DNA of 64,000 nucleotides, taken from Gephyromycinifex aptenodytis. GTDB taxonomy: Bacteria > Actinomycetota > Actinomycetes > Actinomycetales > Dermatophilaceae. The stretch covers positions 2,232,001 through 2,296,000 of the forward strand of contig NZ_CP051155.1 in NCBI RefSeq assembly GCF_012277275.1, read 5' to 3'. How positions within the stretch are numbered: position 1 is the first letter of the stretch; the number at the start of each line of letters is the position of its first letter. The translations under genes and the position numbers were made by a program. Below the pieces are notes generated by a model. That model saw nothing but the letters and a program-made list of their open reading frames with translations. It was not told where the DNA came from and made no database searches. Of the stretch, positions 1 to 8,643 are shown piece by piece.

Positions 1-173
1 CCCATGCGTGCCCGTCGCAGGGTCAGGCATCTACGAGCAATTCGTAGCGGTTTTGTGAGCTGCTGAGACACCCATCCAGCAGGGGTGGCGACGGGGTCAG
101 CCGTAAACAGTCCCCGCACCGACAGCCGTGGTCAGCGGGACCCGCTCGCCACCAGCATCTGCCCTGATCCGCC
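1..173. other. Non-coding edge of window, no gene seen
   Basis: I see no convincing coding frame, RNA gene or terminator here. The stretch lies downstream of the minus-strand GT87 gene, whose stop codon is at 174-176. Any gene it belongs to lies outside the window. Confidence 0.5.
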
Positions 174-1553
174 TCAGCGGTAGGAGACGACGATGGCGTC
201 CGGCTCCCCGGTCATCGGGCCCGCGACCTCATCCGGCTCATCTGCCTCCGCGCTCACCCGCAGCCTGCCCTTGGCTCGCGCCGGGCGTTCCAGCGCCGCG
301 CGGGCGGCGGCGAAGGCCAGCCACAACACCCCCAGAATTCGCAACAGGAGGAACAACCCGAACCAGGCCCCCGACATCGAGGGTTGCGCCTGGTCACGGC
401 CGCCCAGGTATAGCCACAGAACGACGAAGTACATCCCCTCGGTGGTCACCCAGACCAGGTGGTCGCGCCAGCGCAAACCTGCCAGTGCGACCAGCGGTAG
501 CAGCCACAACGAGGCCTGCACCGGGAAGGACTTGCCGGTGACGAGCACGATCGCCAGCACAACCAGCGACACTTCGGCCACCGTCGGCCGGTGCCGGGCC
601 GAGAAGGTTAACGCCACTCCGACGGCCAGAGCCAACACCCAACCCAGGGCGGTCAGCACTGTGAGAATCCCGATCTGCAGCGGCCGTTCCCCCAACGTCG
701 CCAGATACCACATGGAACCCAGGCCGGCCTCGCCGGCAACCCAGAGCCGGTAAGCCCCGGTCGGATCCAGATGCAGCAGCAGCGCCCCGGCCAGGCTGAT
801 GACGGTTCCGGAAATGAGCGCCCAACCAGCCATGACGGCCCACCTGCCCGCCACGCCTGCGCGCGCCGCCAAGAGCCCGATCACCACGAGGATGAGCACG
901 GGATAGGTACGCGCTGCGATGGCCGCGCCCATCAGCACTCCGGCGGACACCGGGTGGTCGCGGCTCCACAGCCACAACGCCACCGAGGTCAACGTGACTC
1001 CCCATAGGTCAGGGGCCACCAGAACCACGAGAATGATCAGCGGGCTCAACGCGACATGCGCCGCATTCCAGGGAGCTGAGCGGCACGTCAGAGTGGTGAG
1101 AACAACCAGCGCCACCAGCAACAGCGCCGCCGTCAGCGCCCAACCCAGATACATGCCCTGCTCATGAGAAAACGACGGCCCCACCGGGGTGAGCAGATCG
1201 ATGAGGCGCAGCAGCAGCGCGGTGCCCATCGGCTGGCCGGCCAGGGCCTCACCGGTAGCGGAGGGCAGGTCCGAATAGCAAGACTTCCAGAAGACGCCCG
1301 GCGCGCCCCAACCGTTCTCCAGGCAGTGTCGTTTCTGCACCAGGCCGCCGGCAAGCAGCAGGGTGGCAGCCACGGTGAGAATCCCGGCGATCGGCGCCCA
1401 GGGCAGCACCCGCAGACCAGAGCGGGGAGAGGTGCCACCGCGCGGCACGGTGCGGATCTGGGCGTACCGCCCGAGCGGGCCCCCAATGACCTCGCTGGCA
1501 GCGGCCACCAAGGGGTCGCGAGAGGGGGCGCCTGTCGCGTCGTGGGGGCTCAT
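174..1553 (-). CDS. GT87-like (DUF2029) polytopic membrane glycosyltransferase
   Basis: A 459-residue integral membrane protein with roughly ten hydrophobic segments between residues 50 and 425, a short basic N-terminus and a charged C-terminal tail. The first loop carries paired Cys residues (around 77 and 92), as in actinobacterial GT87 proteins that use polyprenyl-phosphate mannose. The ATG lies 9 bp after the stop of the penicillin-binding protein gene, so the two are almost certainly co-transcribed. The same pair occurs in mycobacteria (ponA1-Rv0051), which supports a cell-envelope glycan role. The acceptor is unknown, and the family call rests on topology and neighbourhood rather than a catalytic motif I can prove. 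Confidence 0.75.
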   Translation of the reverse strand: MSPHDATGAPSRDPLVAAASEVIGGPLGRYAQIRTVPRGGTSPRSGLRVLPWAPIAGILTVAATLLLAGGLVQKRHCLENGWGAPGVFWKSCYSDLPSATGEALAGQPMGTALLLRLIDLLTPVGPSFSHEQGMYLGWALTAALLLVALVVLTTLTCRSAPWNAAHVALSPLIILVVLVAPDLWGVTLTSVALWLWSRDHPVSAGVLMGAAIAARTYPVLILVVIGLLAARAGVAGRWAVMAGWALISGTVISLAGALLLHLDPTGAYRLWVAGEAGLGSMWYLATLGERPLQIGILTVLTALGWVLALAVGVALTFSARHRPTVAEVSLVVLAIVLVTGKSFPVQASLWLLPLVALAGLRWRDHLVWVTTEGMYFVVLWLYLGGRDQAQPSMSGAWFGLFLLLRILGVLWLAFAAARAALERPARAKGRLRVSAEADEPDEVAGPMTGEPDAIVVSYR

Positions 1554-1562
1554 ACAGCAAGG

Positions 1563-3992
1563 TTACGGCGCGCTGCTCGTAGTTCTGTTCCCAGCAGCCG
1601 GGGTGGGGGCCGCCTTGGCGGCTTGTCCTGCACGCTGATTCGCCGCTGCCTGCGTCTCGGAATCCTCTTGCGGTGCTTGCTCATCCTGCGGCGCCGGTTC
1701 AGCGGGCGGGGCTTCTTCGGGGATGTCGCCGCCCTCAGGCGTCTCGCCCTCGGGCTGGGCGGGGTCCTGCGGGATATCGGTGGGACTCCATTCCGGGCTC
1801 GGCTCCTCAGACGTGGGTTGCTCCTGCGGCTGCGGCACCCACTCCGGTTCCTCTTGGGGTTGCTCCTCGTAGGTCGGTTCCGGCGGCTGTGCCTTCTCAT
1901 CCCCGATTCCGGCGCGCGACGGGAAATCGGTCTCGGGAGTGCCGTCGGTGATGTTGCGCATGAACCGGGTCCAGATGTCGACCGGATAGGAGCCACCGGT
2001 GACCTCGCCGAACCCGCCGATGCCGCGCATCGGTTGGGCGTTGCCCTCCTCGTCAGGCAGATACATCGCCACCGCTGTGGCCACCTCCGGGGTGAACCCG
2101 TCGAACCAGACTGCCCGGTTCTCATCGGTGGTGCCCGTCTTACCGGCCACGGGCCGCCCGAGCCGGCTCGCCCTCTGCGCCGTGCCGCGCTTGACGACCT
2201 GCTGCATGGCATCCACCGCGTCGGCGGCGACCTCGGGGCTGATGACCCGGGTGGTGGAAGCGGTCCCGACATAACCGCTGAACCGCCCGTCGACGCTGGT
2301 GACGCTGCGAATGAGATACGGCTCGGCCCGGATGCCACCCGCGGCCAGAGTCGCGTATGCATTGGCCATGTCGATCACTCGCGGCGAGGCGGTGCCGAAG
2401 ACGTTTGCCGCGTTCGGCGCCAGACCCGCTGTGGAGGCGGGCACCCCCAGCGCCACCGCAGCATCCATCGTCGCCTGCGGTCCGACCTTGAGGTTCAGCT
2501 CAGCAAAGACCGTGTTCGTCGACTTGGCCGTGGCGGTGCGCAGGTCTTGCCAGCCGTAACTGTGATTGCCGAAGTTCTGTACCCGTCCCGAGTCGTTGCC
2601 CCCGCCCTTGAACTCCTCGAAATACCGGGGGCTGGAACCGTCGAAGGTGGTGTGCGTGCTGATGTCCTGCTGCAGCGCGGCGACCAGGGCAAAGATCTTG
2701 AAGGTGGAACCGCCCTGCAACTGGGCCTGCGTCGCGGCGCTGTACGGCGCGGTCAACTGGTTGTCCCCGCCGTACAACGCCAGAATCGCGCCGTCGCCGG
2801 GCTTGAGAGCGACCAGCCCCACCCGCAGGTTGTCCGCACGCCCCCCGCTCGGGCGTTCCTTGTGCACCGCTTCCACGGCAGCGTTCTGATCCTTCTTCTG
2901 GATGGTGGTCGTGATGCGCAGCCCACCAATGTCCACCTGTTCGGGGGTCAGGCCCACCTTTTCCACAAGTTCGTTCTTCACTGCCTGCGTGATGTACCCC
3001 GAGGTCCCCGGGCTCGCGGTGCGCCGCTTTTGCGTGATGACCTTCGGGAACTCGGTCTTTTTGCGTTCGGCGGCAGTCAGCCAACCCTGCTGGAGCATCC
3101 CGTCATAGACGTACTCCATCCGCGCCTGCAGGTTCTTCTTCTGTTTGGCACCCAAGCCCGGGTCGTACAGCGACGGTCCCCGCACCACCGAGGTGAGCAG
3201 GGCACCCTCCTCCAGGCTGAGCTTGCTGACGTCTTTACCGAAGTAGGCCCGGGAAGCTGCCTGGATGCCGTGCGCGCCCCGCCCGAAATAGATCGTGTTG
3301 AGGTAGTTCTCCAGGATTTGATCCTTGCTCTGCTCCCGCTCGATCTTCAGCGAGATGATGAGTTCCCGGCCTTTTCGGGTGAGCGTCTGATCCTGGGTGA
3401 GGAAGTAGTTCTTCACGTACTGCTGCGTGATCGTCGAGCCACCCTGGGTCTGCCCGCCCCGGACCGCGGCCCAGACAGCCCGGGCGATGCCACTGGGAGA
3501 AATGCCCGGGTTGTCATAGAAGGTGCGGTCTTCAGCGGCGATGAACGCTTTGCGCACATGCACGGGCACTTGGGAGAGCTTGACGGCCTCGCGGTTCAGC
3601 GCGCTGATCCGGTCGATCTCAGTCTTGCCGTCGGCGTAATAGATGATCGAGGTCTGGGTCTGAGCCGCCTCGTTCGGGTCGGGGACCTCCACCAGGGCGT
3701 AGGCCACGGCGAAGGTTGCCGTAGCCAACAGCAGGCCCGCCAGGATCGCCCACATCCAGAAAAGGGGCGAGGTCAATCGCCGCCACCCTCGCTTTCGGGG
3801 GGGTCGAGTGACAACTTGCACCCGTCTGGTCGATGAACCCACGCCGTTCCTCTTCCGTCGCACGAAAACCACACCGGCCCCCGCCGGTGCGGCCAGTATG
3901 ACGCGCTGGCCTGGGAACATCTCGGGCGCCGGGCTGCGACGCCGGCCGAAATGACGACTTTTCGCTGCCACACCGGGGTCTACGGCGGGCAC
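1563..3992 (-). CDS. Bifunctional class A penicillin-binding protein (PonA type)
   Basis: An 809-residue class A PBP that polymerises lipid II and cross-links peptidoglycan outside the membrane. Visible parts: a basic cytoplasmic N-terminus, one membrane anchor near residues 73-101, a GT51 transglycosylase domain with the catalytic Glu in AAEDRTFYDNPG (Glu154) and the GGSTITQQ motif, then a transpeptidase domain with STFK (Ser429), STN (491-493) and KTGT (618-621). After about residue 690 the protein becomes a Pro/Glu/Gln-rich low-complexity tail, as in many actinobacterial PonA proteins. A later ATG at codon 25 would remove part of the N-terminus without touching any domain, so the exact start is uncertain. 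It heads a two-gene operon with the GT87 gene and is divergent from tetR across 44 bp. Confidence 0.95.
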   Translation of the reverse strand: MPAVDPGVAAKSRHFGRRRSPAPEMFPGQRVILAAPAGAGVVFVRRKRNGVGSSTRRVQVVTRPPRKRGWRRLTSPLFWMWAILAGLLLATATFAVAYALVEVPDPNEAAQTQTSIIYYADGKTEIDRISALNREAVKLSQVPVHVRKAFIAAEDRTFYDNPGISPSGIARAVWAAVRGGQTQGGSTITQQYVKNYFLTQDQTLTRKGRELIISLKIEREQSKDQILENYLNTIYFGRGAHGIQAASRAYFGKDVSKLSLEEGALLTSVVRGPSLYDPGLGAKQKKNLQARMEYVYDGMLQQGWLTAAERKKTEFPKVITQKRRTASPGTSGYITQAVKNELVEKVGLTPEQVDIGGLRITTTIQKKDQNAAVEAVHKERPSGGRADNLRVGLVALKPGDGAILALYGGDNQLTAPYSAATQAQLQGGSTFKIFALVAALQQDISTHTTFDGSSPRYFEEFKGGGNDSGRVQNFGNHSYGWQDLRTATAKSTNTVFAELNLKVGPQATMDAAVALGVPASTAGLAPNAANVFGTASPRVIDMANAYATLAAGGIRAEPYLIRSVTSVDGRFSGYVGTASTTRVISPEVAADAVDAMQQVVKRGTAQRASRLGRPVAGKTGTTDENRAVWFDGFTPEVATAVAMYLPDEEGNAQPMRGIGGFGEVTGGSYPVDIWTRFMRNITDGTPETDFPSRAGIGDEKAQPPEPTYEEQPQEEPEWVPQPQEQPTSEEPSPEWSPTDIPQDPAQPEGETPEGGDIPEEAPPAEPAPQDEQAPQEDSETQAAANQRAGQAAKAAPTPAAGNRTTSSAP

Positions 3993-4010
3993 ATTTTCCT
4001 TGCCCCGGCG

Positions 4011-4046
4011 CTGAACACAGGTTTAGCCTACTGAACATGGGTTCAG
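4011..4046. promoter_or_regulatory. Tandem palindromic operator for the divergent TetR regulator
   Basis: Two 16-bp dyads share one design: CTGAAC-N4-GTTTAG at 4011-4026 (one mismatch) and CTGAAC-N4-GTTCAG at 4031-4046 (perfect). Their centres are 20 bp apart, about two helical turns, so two dimers could bind the same face. The second dyad contains the tetR ATG (4037). TetR proteins normally bind such dyads to repress themselves and their target operon; binding here is inferred. The site also lies within 20-55 bp of the PBP start, so it may affect that gene too. Confidence 0.65.
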
Positions 4047-4672
4047 ACCTAACGGCTCACGCTCGGATCCGCAACGCCGGGCTGGAGCTGTTCGCCCAAC
4101 TGGGCTACGAACGAACGACCGTGCGCGCCATCGCCGCCCACGCCCAGGTCTCGCCCGCTTTGGTGCTGCACCACTTCGGCAGCAAAGACGGCCTGCGCAC
4201 CGCCTGCGACGCCCACTTGCTCGACCTGATGAGCATTCACAAATCCGCCGCGCTGTCGGCCATGTCCCCGCTATCTCTGTCGGCCCTCCTCGCGGACTCA
4301 CCGCAGTTCCAGGCCCCTGCGGCCTACCTGATCCGCGTCCTGATCGACGGCGGCGACCTGGCAGGTGAGCTCTTCGAACGGATAGCCGCAGGCGTCGAGG
4401 ATCAACTCGCGCTCGGGGAGAAAGCGGACAACATCAAACCCAGCCTCGACCCGGCCGGGCGCGCCGCCGTACTGACCGCCTACGGCCTGGGTGCGCTCGT
4501 CTTCCAACAGCCGCTGGCCCGGCGCCTGGGCGGAACCGCCCTGTTCGACGCGGACGTCCTGACCAAATACAGCCGCCTAGCACTGGAGCTGTACACCCAA
4601 GGCCTGATCAACCCCGATCTGGTGACCGACGACGTCGACCGCGCCGCAACCCGAGAAAGGCAGGAAGACTGA
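4037..4672 (+). CDS. TetR/AcrR-family transcriptional regulator
   Basis: A 211-residue one-domain repressor. The N-terminal helix-turn-helix is clear (about residues 10-55, with TTVRAIAAHAQVSPALVLHHF followed by SKDGL). The remainder is an alpha-helical ligand-binding and dimer domain without a recognisable ligand signature. It is 1 bp from the ABC ATPase gene, so it probably controls this exporter operon and senses one of its substrates. No Shine-Dalgarno sequence precedes the ATG and an operator-like palindrome overlaps it, suggesting a leaderless transcript. Confidence 0.9.
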   Translation: MGSDLTAHARIRNAGLELFAQLGYERTTVRAIAAHAQVSPALVLHHFGSKDGLRTACDAHLLDLMSIHKSAALSAMSPLSLSALLADSPQFQAPAAYLIRVLIDGGDLAGELFERIAAGVEDQLALGEKADNIKPSLDPAGRAAVLTAYGLGALVFQQPLARRLGGTALFDADVLTKYSRLALELYTQGLINPDLVTDDVDRAATRERQED

Positions 4673-4673
4673 G

Positions 4674-5654
4674 ATGCCCGCCATCGAGATCCGCGAGTTG
4701 CACAAGAGTTACGGCCCGCACGTCGCCCTACGCGGCATCGACGTCGAGGTCGCACATGGCGAGATCTACGGCTTCATCGGGCCCAACGGCGCCGGGAAGA
4801 CCACGACGATGCGGATCTTGCTCGACATCATCCGAGCCAGCGCCGGCTACGTGCGGGTGCTTGGCGAGGACCCCCGCACGGGCGGAGCTCGGATCCGTAG
4901 CCATATCGGCTACCTACCGGGCGAGTTGCATCTGCAGGGGCGCATGAACGTGGCGACCCTGCTCAACCACTACGCCGAGATCAGTGCCGCCGGGCCAGGC
5001 TCGCGCTACGACTGGCGCCCCTATGCCGAACGGCTCGGGCTCGACCCCAGCAGAGCAGTGCGCGGACTGTCCAAAGGCAACAAGCAGAAGGTCGGACTCG
5101 TTCAAGCTTTCGCCCACCGCCCCGAACTGCTCATCCTGGACGAGCCGACCTCGGGGCTGGATCCGCTGGTTCAGCAAGAGTTCCAACTCATGTTGATCGA
5201 GGCTCGCCAAGGCGGCCAGACCGTTTTCCTGTCCAGCCATGTCCTGTCCGAGATCGAACACATCGCCGACCGGGTTGGGGTCTTGCGTGACGGGCGCCTG
5301 GAGGTTGCTGCCACCGTGCCAGAGCTACGCGGCCGCCTCGGTTCGAGCATGCGCGTGCAGCTAGGCGCTGCCCCCAGTGACCAGGAGCTACTCCAGCTGC
5401 GCGATGCAGCCGGAGTGCGTTCAGTGGAGCGGGTCCCCGGCCACGACGACGAACTCCTCCTGGACCTCCCCGGCACTCCGGACGCCGCCCTGAAACTACT
5501 GGCCCGACACACCGTGCTCGACCTGAGCGCACAACGCCCCGATCTGGAGACCGCCGTGATGCGGCTCTACGCCGGCGAGCACGACGACAATCCGACCCCG
5601 GCTGACCTGACCGCAGCAACCAGCACCGAGACTCATGATCCGAGGACACGATGA
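4674..5654 (+). CDS. ABC transporter ATP-binding protein (exporter type)
   Basis: A 326-residue nucleotide-binding subunit. Walker A is GPNGAGKT (residues 36-43). The signature is the LSKGNKQKV variant common in ABC-2 exporters. Walker B with the D-loop reads LLILDEPTSGLDPL, and the switch His follows in LSSHVLSE. After residue 220 comes the C-terminal regulatory extension typical of drug and lipid exporters. Its stop overlaps the permease start (ATGA at 5651-5654), so the two proteins form one complex. The substrate cannot be told from sequence; efflux of a toxic compound is plausible given the TetR regulator. Confidence 0.92.
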   Translation: MPAIEIRELHKSYGPHVALRGIDVEVAHGEIYGFIGPNGAGKTTTMRILLDIIRASAGYVRVLGEDPRTGGARIRSHIGYLPGELHLQGRMNVATLLNHYAEISAAGPGSRYDWRPYAERLGLDPSRAVRGLSKGNKQKVGLVQAFAHRPELLILDEPTSGLDPLVQQEFQLMLIEARQGGQTVFLSSHVLSEIEHIADRVGVLRDGRLEVAATVPELRGRLGSSMRVQLGAAPSDQELLQLRDAAGVRSVERVPGHDDELLLDLPGTPDAALKLLARHTVLDLSAQRPDLETAVMRLYAGEHDDNPTPADLTAATSTETHDPRTR

Positions 5655-6451
5655 ACCTGTCGCCGCTGGTCAGCCGCTATTTCCAAGACTGCGCTCGCGG
5701 CCTGCTCGGCTGGAGCCTGGCAATGGTCGTGATCTGCCTGCTCTACCTGCCGCTCTACCCCTCGATGAAGCAGAGTGACCTACTCAGCGCCAAGCTCGAG
5801 GCTCTGCCCCCAGAGATGCTGGACGGGTTCGGTCTGGATGCCCTGACCATGTCCAATCCGGCCGGGTACACCGAACAAACCGTCTTCTCCATGCTCGGGC
5901 TGCTGATCATGCTCATCGCCGCCATCGGTTTAGGTGCCCGCTCCATCGCCGGGGCTGAGGAGAGCGGCGCCCTGGAACTCACCCTGGCCCATGCCGCCGG
6001 GCGCCGCACTGTGGTGCTCTCCCGGGTTCTGGTTCTCATCCTGTTCATCGCGACCATGGCGTTGTGCACGGCCCTGGCGGTGGCGTTGCTCAACGGCCCC
6101 TCCCAGCTGGAGCTGTCCGGCCTCGGCATCCTGGCGGCAGCCGCCGGCCTGGGCATGATCGCTCTGCTGCACGGGATGCTGGCGCTAGCGCTGGGAGCCG
6201 CCACCGGGCGCCGCGGCCTCGCGCTGGCCGTCGCCTCCTCGGTGGCTGTCCTTGGGTACTTGGCCCGAAACCTGGGCGGGCGCATCGCCGACTGGATCCC
6301 GGACCTCTCACCGTTCGAATGGGGACTGGGCAGCCATCCGCTGCAAACCGGCTTCGACTGGACAGGCCTGGGCGGGCTGGGCGCCGGCGCGCTGCTCCTG
6401 GCGGTCATCGCGGTCGTGACCTTCGAGCGCCGAGACCTCAGGGCCGCCTGA
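5651..6451 (+). CDS. ABC-2 type transporter permease
   Basis: A 266-residue membrane protein with about six hydrophobic segments, the usual size of a half-transporter permease (many actinobacterial homologues are double length with about twelve). It overlaps the ATPase gene by 4 bp, indicating translational coupling; a homodimer with two ATPases is the likely complex. A hairpin lies just downstream (6483-6511), separating it from the convergent CCA transferase gene. Confidence 0.85.
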   Translation: MNLSPLVSRYFQDCARGLLGWSLAMVVICLLYLPLYPSMKQSDLLSAKLEALPPEMLDGFGLDALTMSNPAGYTEQTVFSMLGLLIMLIAAIGLGARSIAGAEESGALELTLAHAAGRRTVVLSRVLVLILFIATMALCTALAVALLNGPSQLELSGLGILAAAAGLGMIALLHGMLALALGAATGRRGLALAVASSVAVLGYLARNLGGRIADWIPDLSPFEWGLGSHPLQTGFDWTGLGGLGAGALLLAVIAVVTFERRDLRAA

Positions 6452-6456
6452 GCCGC

Positions 6457-6472
6457 TGATTCACGTGAAACA
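6457..6472. other. parS: parS centromere-like site 1
   Basis: The 16-mer TGATTCACGTGAAACA matches the ParB-binding consensus TGTTTCACGTGAAACA at 15 of 16 positions. It is intergenic, between the ABC permease and the CCA transferase genes, and is the site farthest from oriC in this window (about 19 kb). Confidence 0.85.
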
Positions 6473-6482
6473 TCGCATCACC

Positions 6483-6511
6483 GCTGGTCCGGGTCCTGCT
6501 CCCGGACCAGC
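6483..6511. terminator. Bidirectional terminator-like hairpin
   Basis: A perfect 11-bp stem (6483-6493 with 6501-6511) closes a 7-nt loop between the convergent permease and CCA transferase genes. There is no clear T-tract on either side, so termination efficiency is uncertain, but position and strength fit a shared terminator. Confidence 0.6.
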
Positions 6512-6517
6512 GCCGGT

Positions 6518-7996
6518 TCACCTCTGGTCCGTGGCGCCGGACTCTGGCTGCTGTGACCACCACTGCTGCAGCACCGCGGTGGCCGCTTCCTTGCCCAGCA
6601 CGCCTTGGTCCAGACGCACCGACAGCAGGTACTTGTAGGCGCGACCGACCAGAGGGCCGGGCGCGATGCCGAGCACGGCGCCGATCTCGTTACCGTCCAG
6701 CTCCGGGCGCACCTTGGCCAGTTCCTCCTGCTCACACAGGACCGCGATCCGCTCTTCAAGCGAGTCGTAAGTGCGCCGCAGCAGTTCCGCCTTGCGCCGG
6801 TTGCGCGTGGTGCAGTCAGCGCGGGTGAGCCGGTGCAGGCGCTGCAGGAGCGGCCCGGCGTCGGTGATGTAGCGACGCACCGCCGAGTCAGTCCACTCAC
6901 CGGAGCCGTAGCCGTGAAAGCGCAGGTGCAACTCCACCAGCCGTGAAACACCCTTGATGGTGTCCTTGTCATAGCGCAGAGCACGCAGCCGTTTGGCCGT
7001 CATCTTGGCGCCGACGACCTCGTGGTGGTGGAAACTGACCCCGCCGCCGGGCTCGAAACGCCGAGTCGCCGGCTTGCCGATGTCGTGCAGCAGCGCCGCC
7101 AGACGCAGCATCAGATCGGGACCGGGTACCTGCTCCGGCTCACTACCGGGCTTGCCTTCCAGTTCGATGGCCTGGCGCAGCACCGTCAAGGAGTGCTCAT
7201 AGACGTCCTTGTGTCGGTGATGTTCATCCGTCTCCAGCTGCAGCGCCGGCAGTTCCGGCAGCATGACCTGTGCCAGGCCCGTCTCGACCAGCAGCCGCAG
7301 GCCCGGCACCGGGTCATCGGCCAGCATGAGCTTGCTGAACTCGTCGCGAATCCGCTCCGCCGACACGATCGACAACGAATTGGCCATGGCGCTCATCGCC
7401 GAGCGCACCTCGGGAGCCACCTGCACGCCCAGCTGGGCCGCGAACCGGGCGGCGCGCATCATCCGCAGCGGGTCATCCGCAAACGAGATCTCCGGTGTGC
7501 CAGGGGTGCGCAGCCGACGCGCGGCCAGATCGGTCAAACCCTCATGCGGATCCACGAACTCCAGATCAGGCAGGCGCAGCGCCATCGCGTTGACCGTGAA
7601 GTCCCGGCGCACCAGATCCCCCAGCAGGCTGTCACCGAAAGCGACGACGGGTTTGCGTGACTCACCGTCGTAGGCATCCGCGCGGTAAGTCGTCACCTCC
7701 ACGATCGTGGAGCCCTTCCGGGCGCCGATCGTGCCGAACTCGCGTCCCATATCCCAGGTCGTATCGCCCCAGCCGGACAGGATCTGTTCGCTGTCCTCGG
7801 GCAACGCCGAGGTCGTCAGGTCCAGATCGAGGCTGGCCCGGCCGAGGAAGGCGTCCCGCACCGGGCCACCGACCAGCGCTATCTCGTGGCCTGCGTCGGT
7901 GAATCTGGCGCCGAGCTCGAGCAACAACGGCAGGGACGGGGCAAGCTGGGCGAGGGCCTCAGCAAGCAGGGGTCCGATGCGAGGAGGATGTGACAC
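6518..7996 (-). CDS. CCA tRNA nucleotidyltransferase
   Basis: A 492-residue class II CCA-adding enzyme that builds or repairs the 3' CCA of tRNAs. The polymerase head shows LVGGPVRDAFLG followed by the DLDLTT metal-binding strand (about residues 42-60). The body carries an HD domain (LLHDIGKPATR), usual in actinobacterial members. I place the start at GTG 7996, where alignable sequence begins. An open frame continues to 8173 but would overlap the divergent Nudix gene and adds a Cys/Gly-rich segment unlike the family. Both tRNA genes in this window lack an encoded CCA, so this enzyme is needed for their maturation. Confidence 0.9.
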   Translation of the reverse strand: MSHPPRIGPLLAEALAQLAPSLPLLLELGARFTDAGHEIALVGGPVRDAFLGRASLDLDLTTSALPEDSEQILSGWGDTTWDMGREFGTIGARKGSTIVEVTTYRADAYDGESRKPVVAFGDSLLGDLVRRDFTVNAMALRLPDLEFVDPHEGLTDLAARRLRTPGTPEISFADDPLRMMRAARFAAQLGVQVAPEVRSAMSAMANSLSIVSAERIRDEFSKLMLADDPVPGLRLLVETGLAQVMLPELPALQLETDEHHRHKDVYEHSLTVLRQAIELEGKPGSEPEQVPGPDLMLRLAALLHDIGKPATRRFEPGGGVSFHHHEVVGAKMTAKRLRALRYDKDTIKGVSRLVELHLRFHGYGSGEWTDSAVRRYITDAGPLLQRLHRLTRADCTTRNRRKAELLRRTYDSLEERIAVLCEQEELAKVRPELDGNEIGAVLGIAPGPLVGRAYKYLLSVRLDQGVLGKEAATAVLQQWWSQQPESGATDQR

Positions 7997-8160
7997 GAGG
8001 CCCAAGGGTAGGCCAGGCGGCTGAAGGACGTCCTGCGCGGCGACCCGGCACCCGGCCGCACCATCGATTACGTGCCCGAAGCGACCGCACTCACCGCAGA
8101 CCCACGCCGGCCCCGGCGAGCATCGACGTACCCCGCGCCCGGTTCCCATACAGTGACGTA

Positions 8161-8643
8161 ATGACCATGACACCGCGCCCCGGCCGCCCTACGCGGCGGC
8201 TGCCTGCGGTGCTCGAAACCTCAGCGGGTGGCATCGTCGTTGACGTGGTTGAGGGCAAGGCTCGAATAGCGATCATTGCCCGACGCAACCGCGCCGGACG
8301 TGTCGAGTGGTGTCTGCCCAAGGGTCATCAGGAGAACGACGAGACCCTGGTTCAGACCGCTGAGCGCGAAGTAGCCGAAGAGACGGGCATCAACGGGCGT
8401 GTCCTGACCACCCTCGGCACCATCGACTACTGGTTCTCCACCCACGACCGACGGGTCCACAAGGTGGTTCACCACTACCTGCTGGAAGCGATCGGGGGGC
8501 ATCTGACGATCGAAAACGACCCCGACAAGGAAGCCATCGACGTGGCCTGGGTACCCCTGGACGATGTGCAGGAGCACCTGACGTTCCCCAACGAACGTCG
8601 CATCGCCCAACTCGCCTGGGAGAGGCTGGCCGGGGACGGATGA
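8161..8643 (+). CDS. Nudix hydrolase
   Basis: A 160-residue hydrolase with a textbook Nudix box at residues 55-77 (G-x5-E-x7-REVAEETGI), which binds the metal that cleaves a nucleoside diphosphate linked to another group. The start is one of two ATGs 6 bp apart (8161, 8167). The stop overlaps the DUF6049 start by 4 bp (ATGA, 8640-8643). The gene sits between CCA transferase and DUF6049 in many Actinomycetota; its natural substrate is not evident. The spacing of 164 bp to the divergent CCA gene leaves room for two promoters. Confidence 0.9.
   Translation: MTMTPRPGRPTRRLPAVLETSAGGIVVDVVEGKARIAIIARRNRAGRVEWCLPKGHQENDETLVQTAEREVAEETGINGRVLTTLGTIDYWFSTHDRRVHKVVHHYLLEAIGGHLTIENDPDKEAIDVAWVPLDDVQEHLTFPNERRIAQLAWERLAGDG

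Noticed and set aside
1164-3836. Long plus-strand open frame opposite the PBP gene
   Set aside because: It is antisense to a gene with all PBP motifs, its composition follows codon-position bias of GC-rich DNA, and it has no recognisable domain or ribosome site.
7997-8173. Upstream extension of the CCA transferase frame
   Set aside because: It overlaps the divergent Nudix start, adds a Cys/Gly-rich segment outside the family, and a GTG at 7996 begins at the aligned N-terminus.
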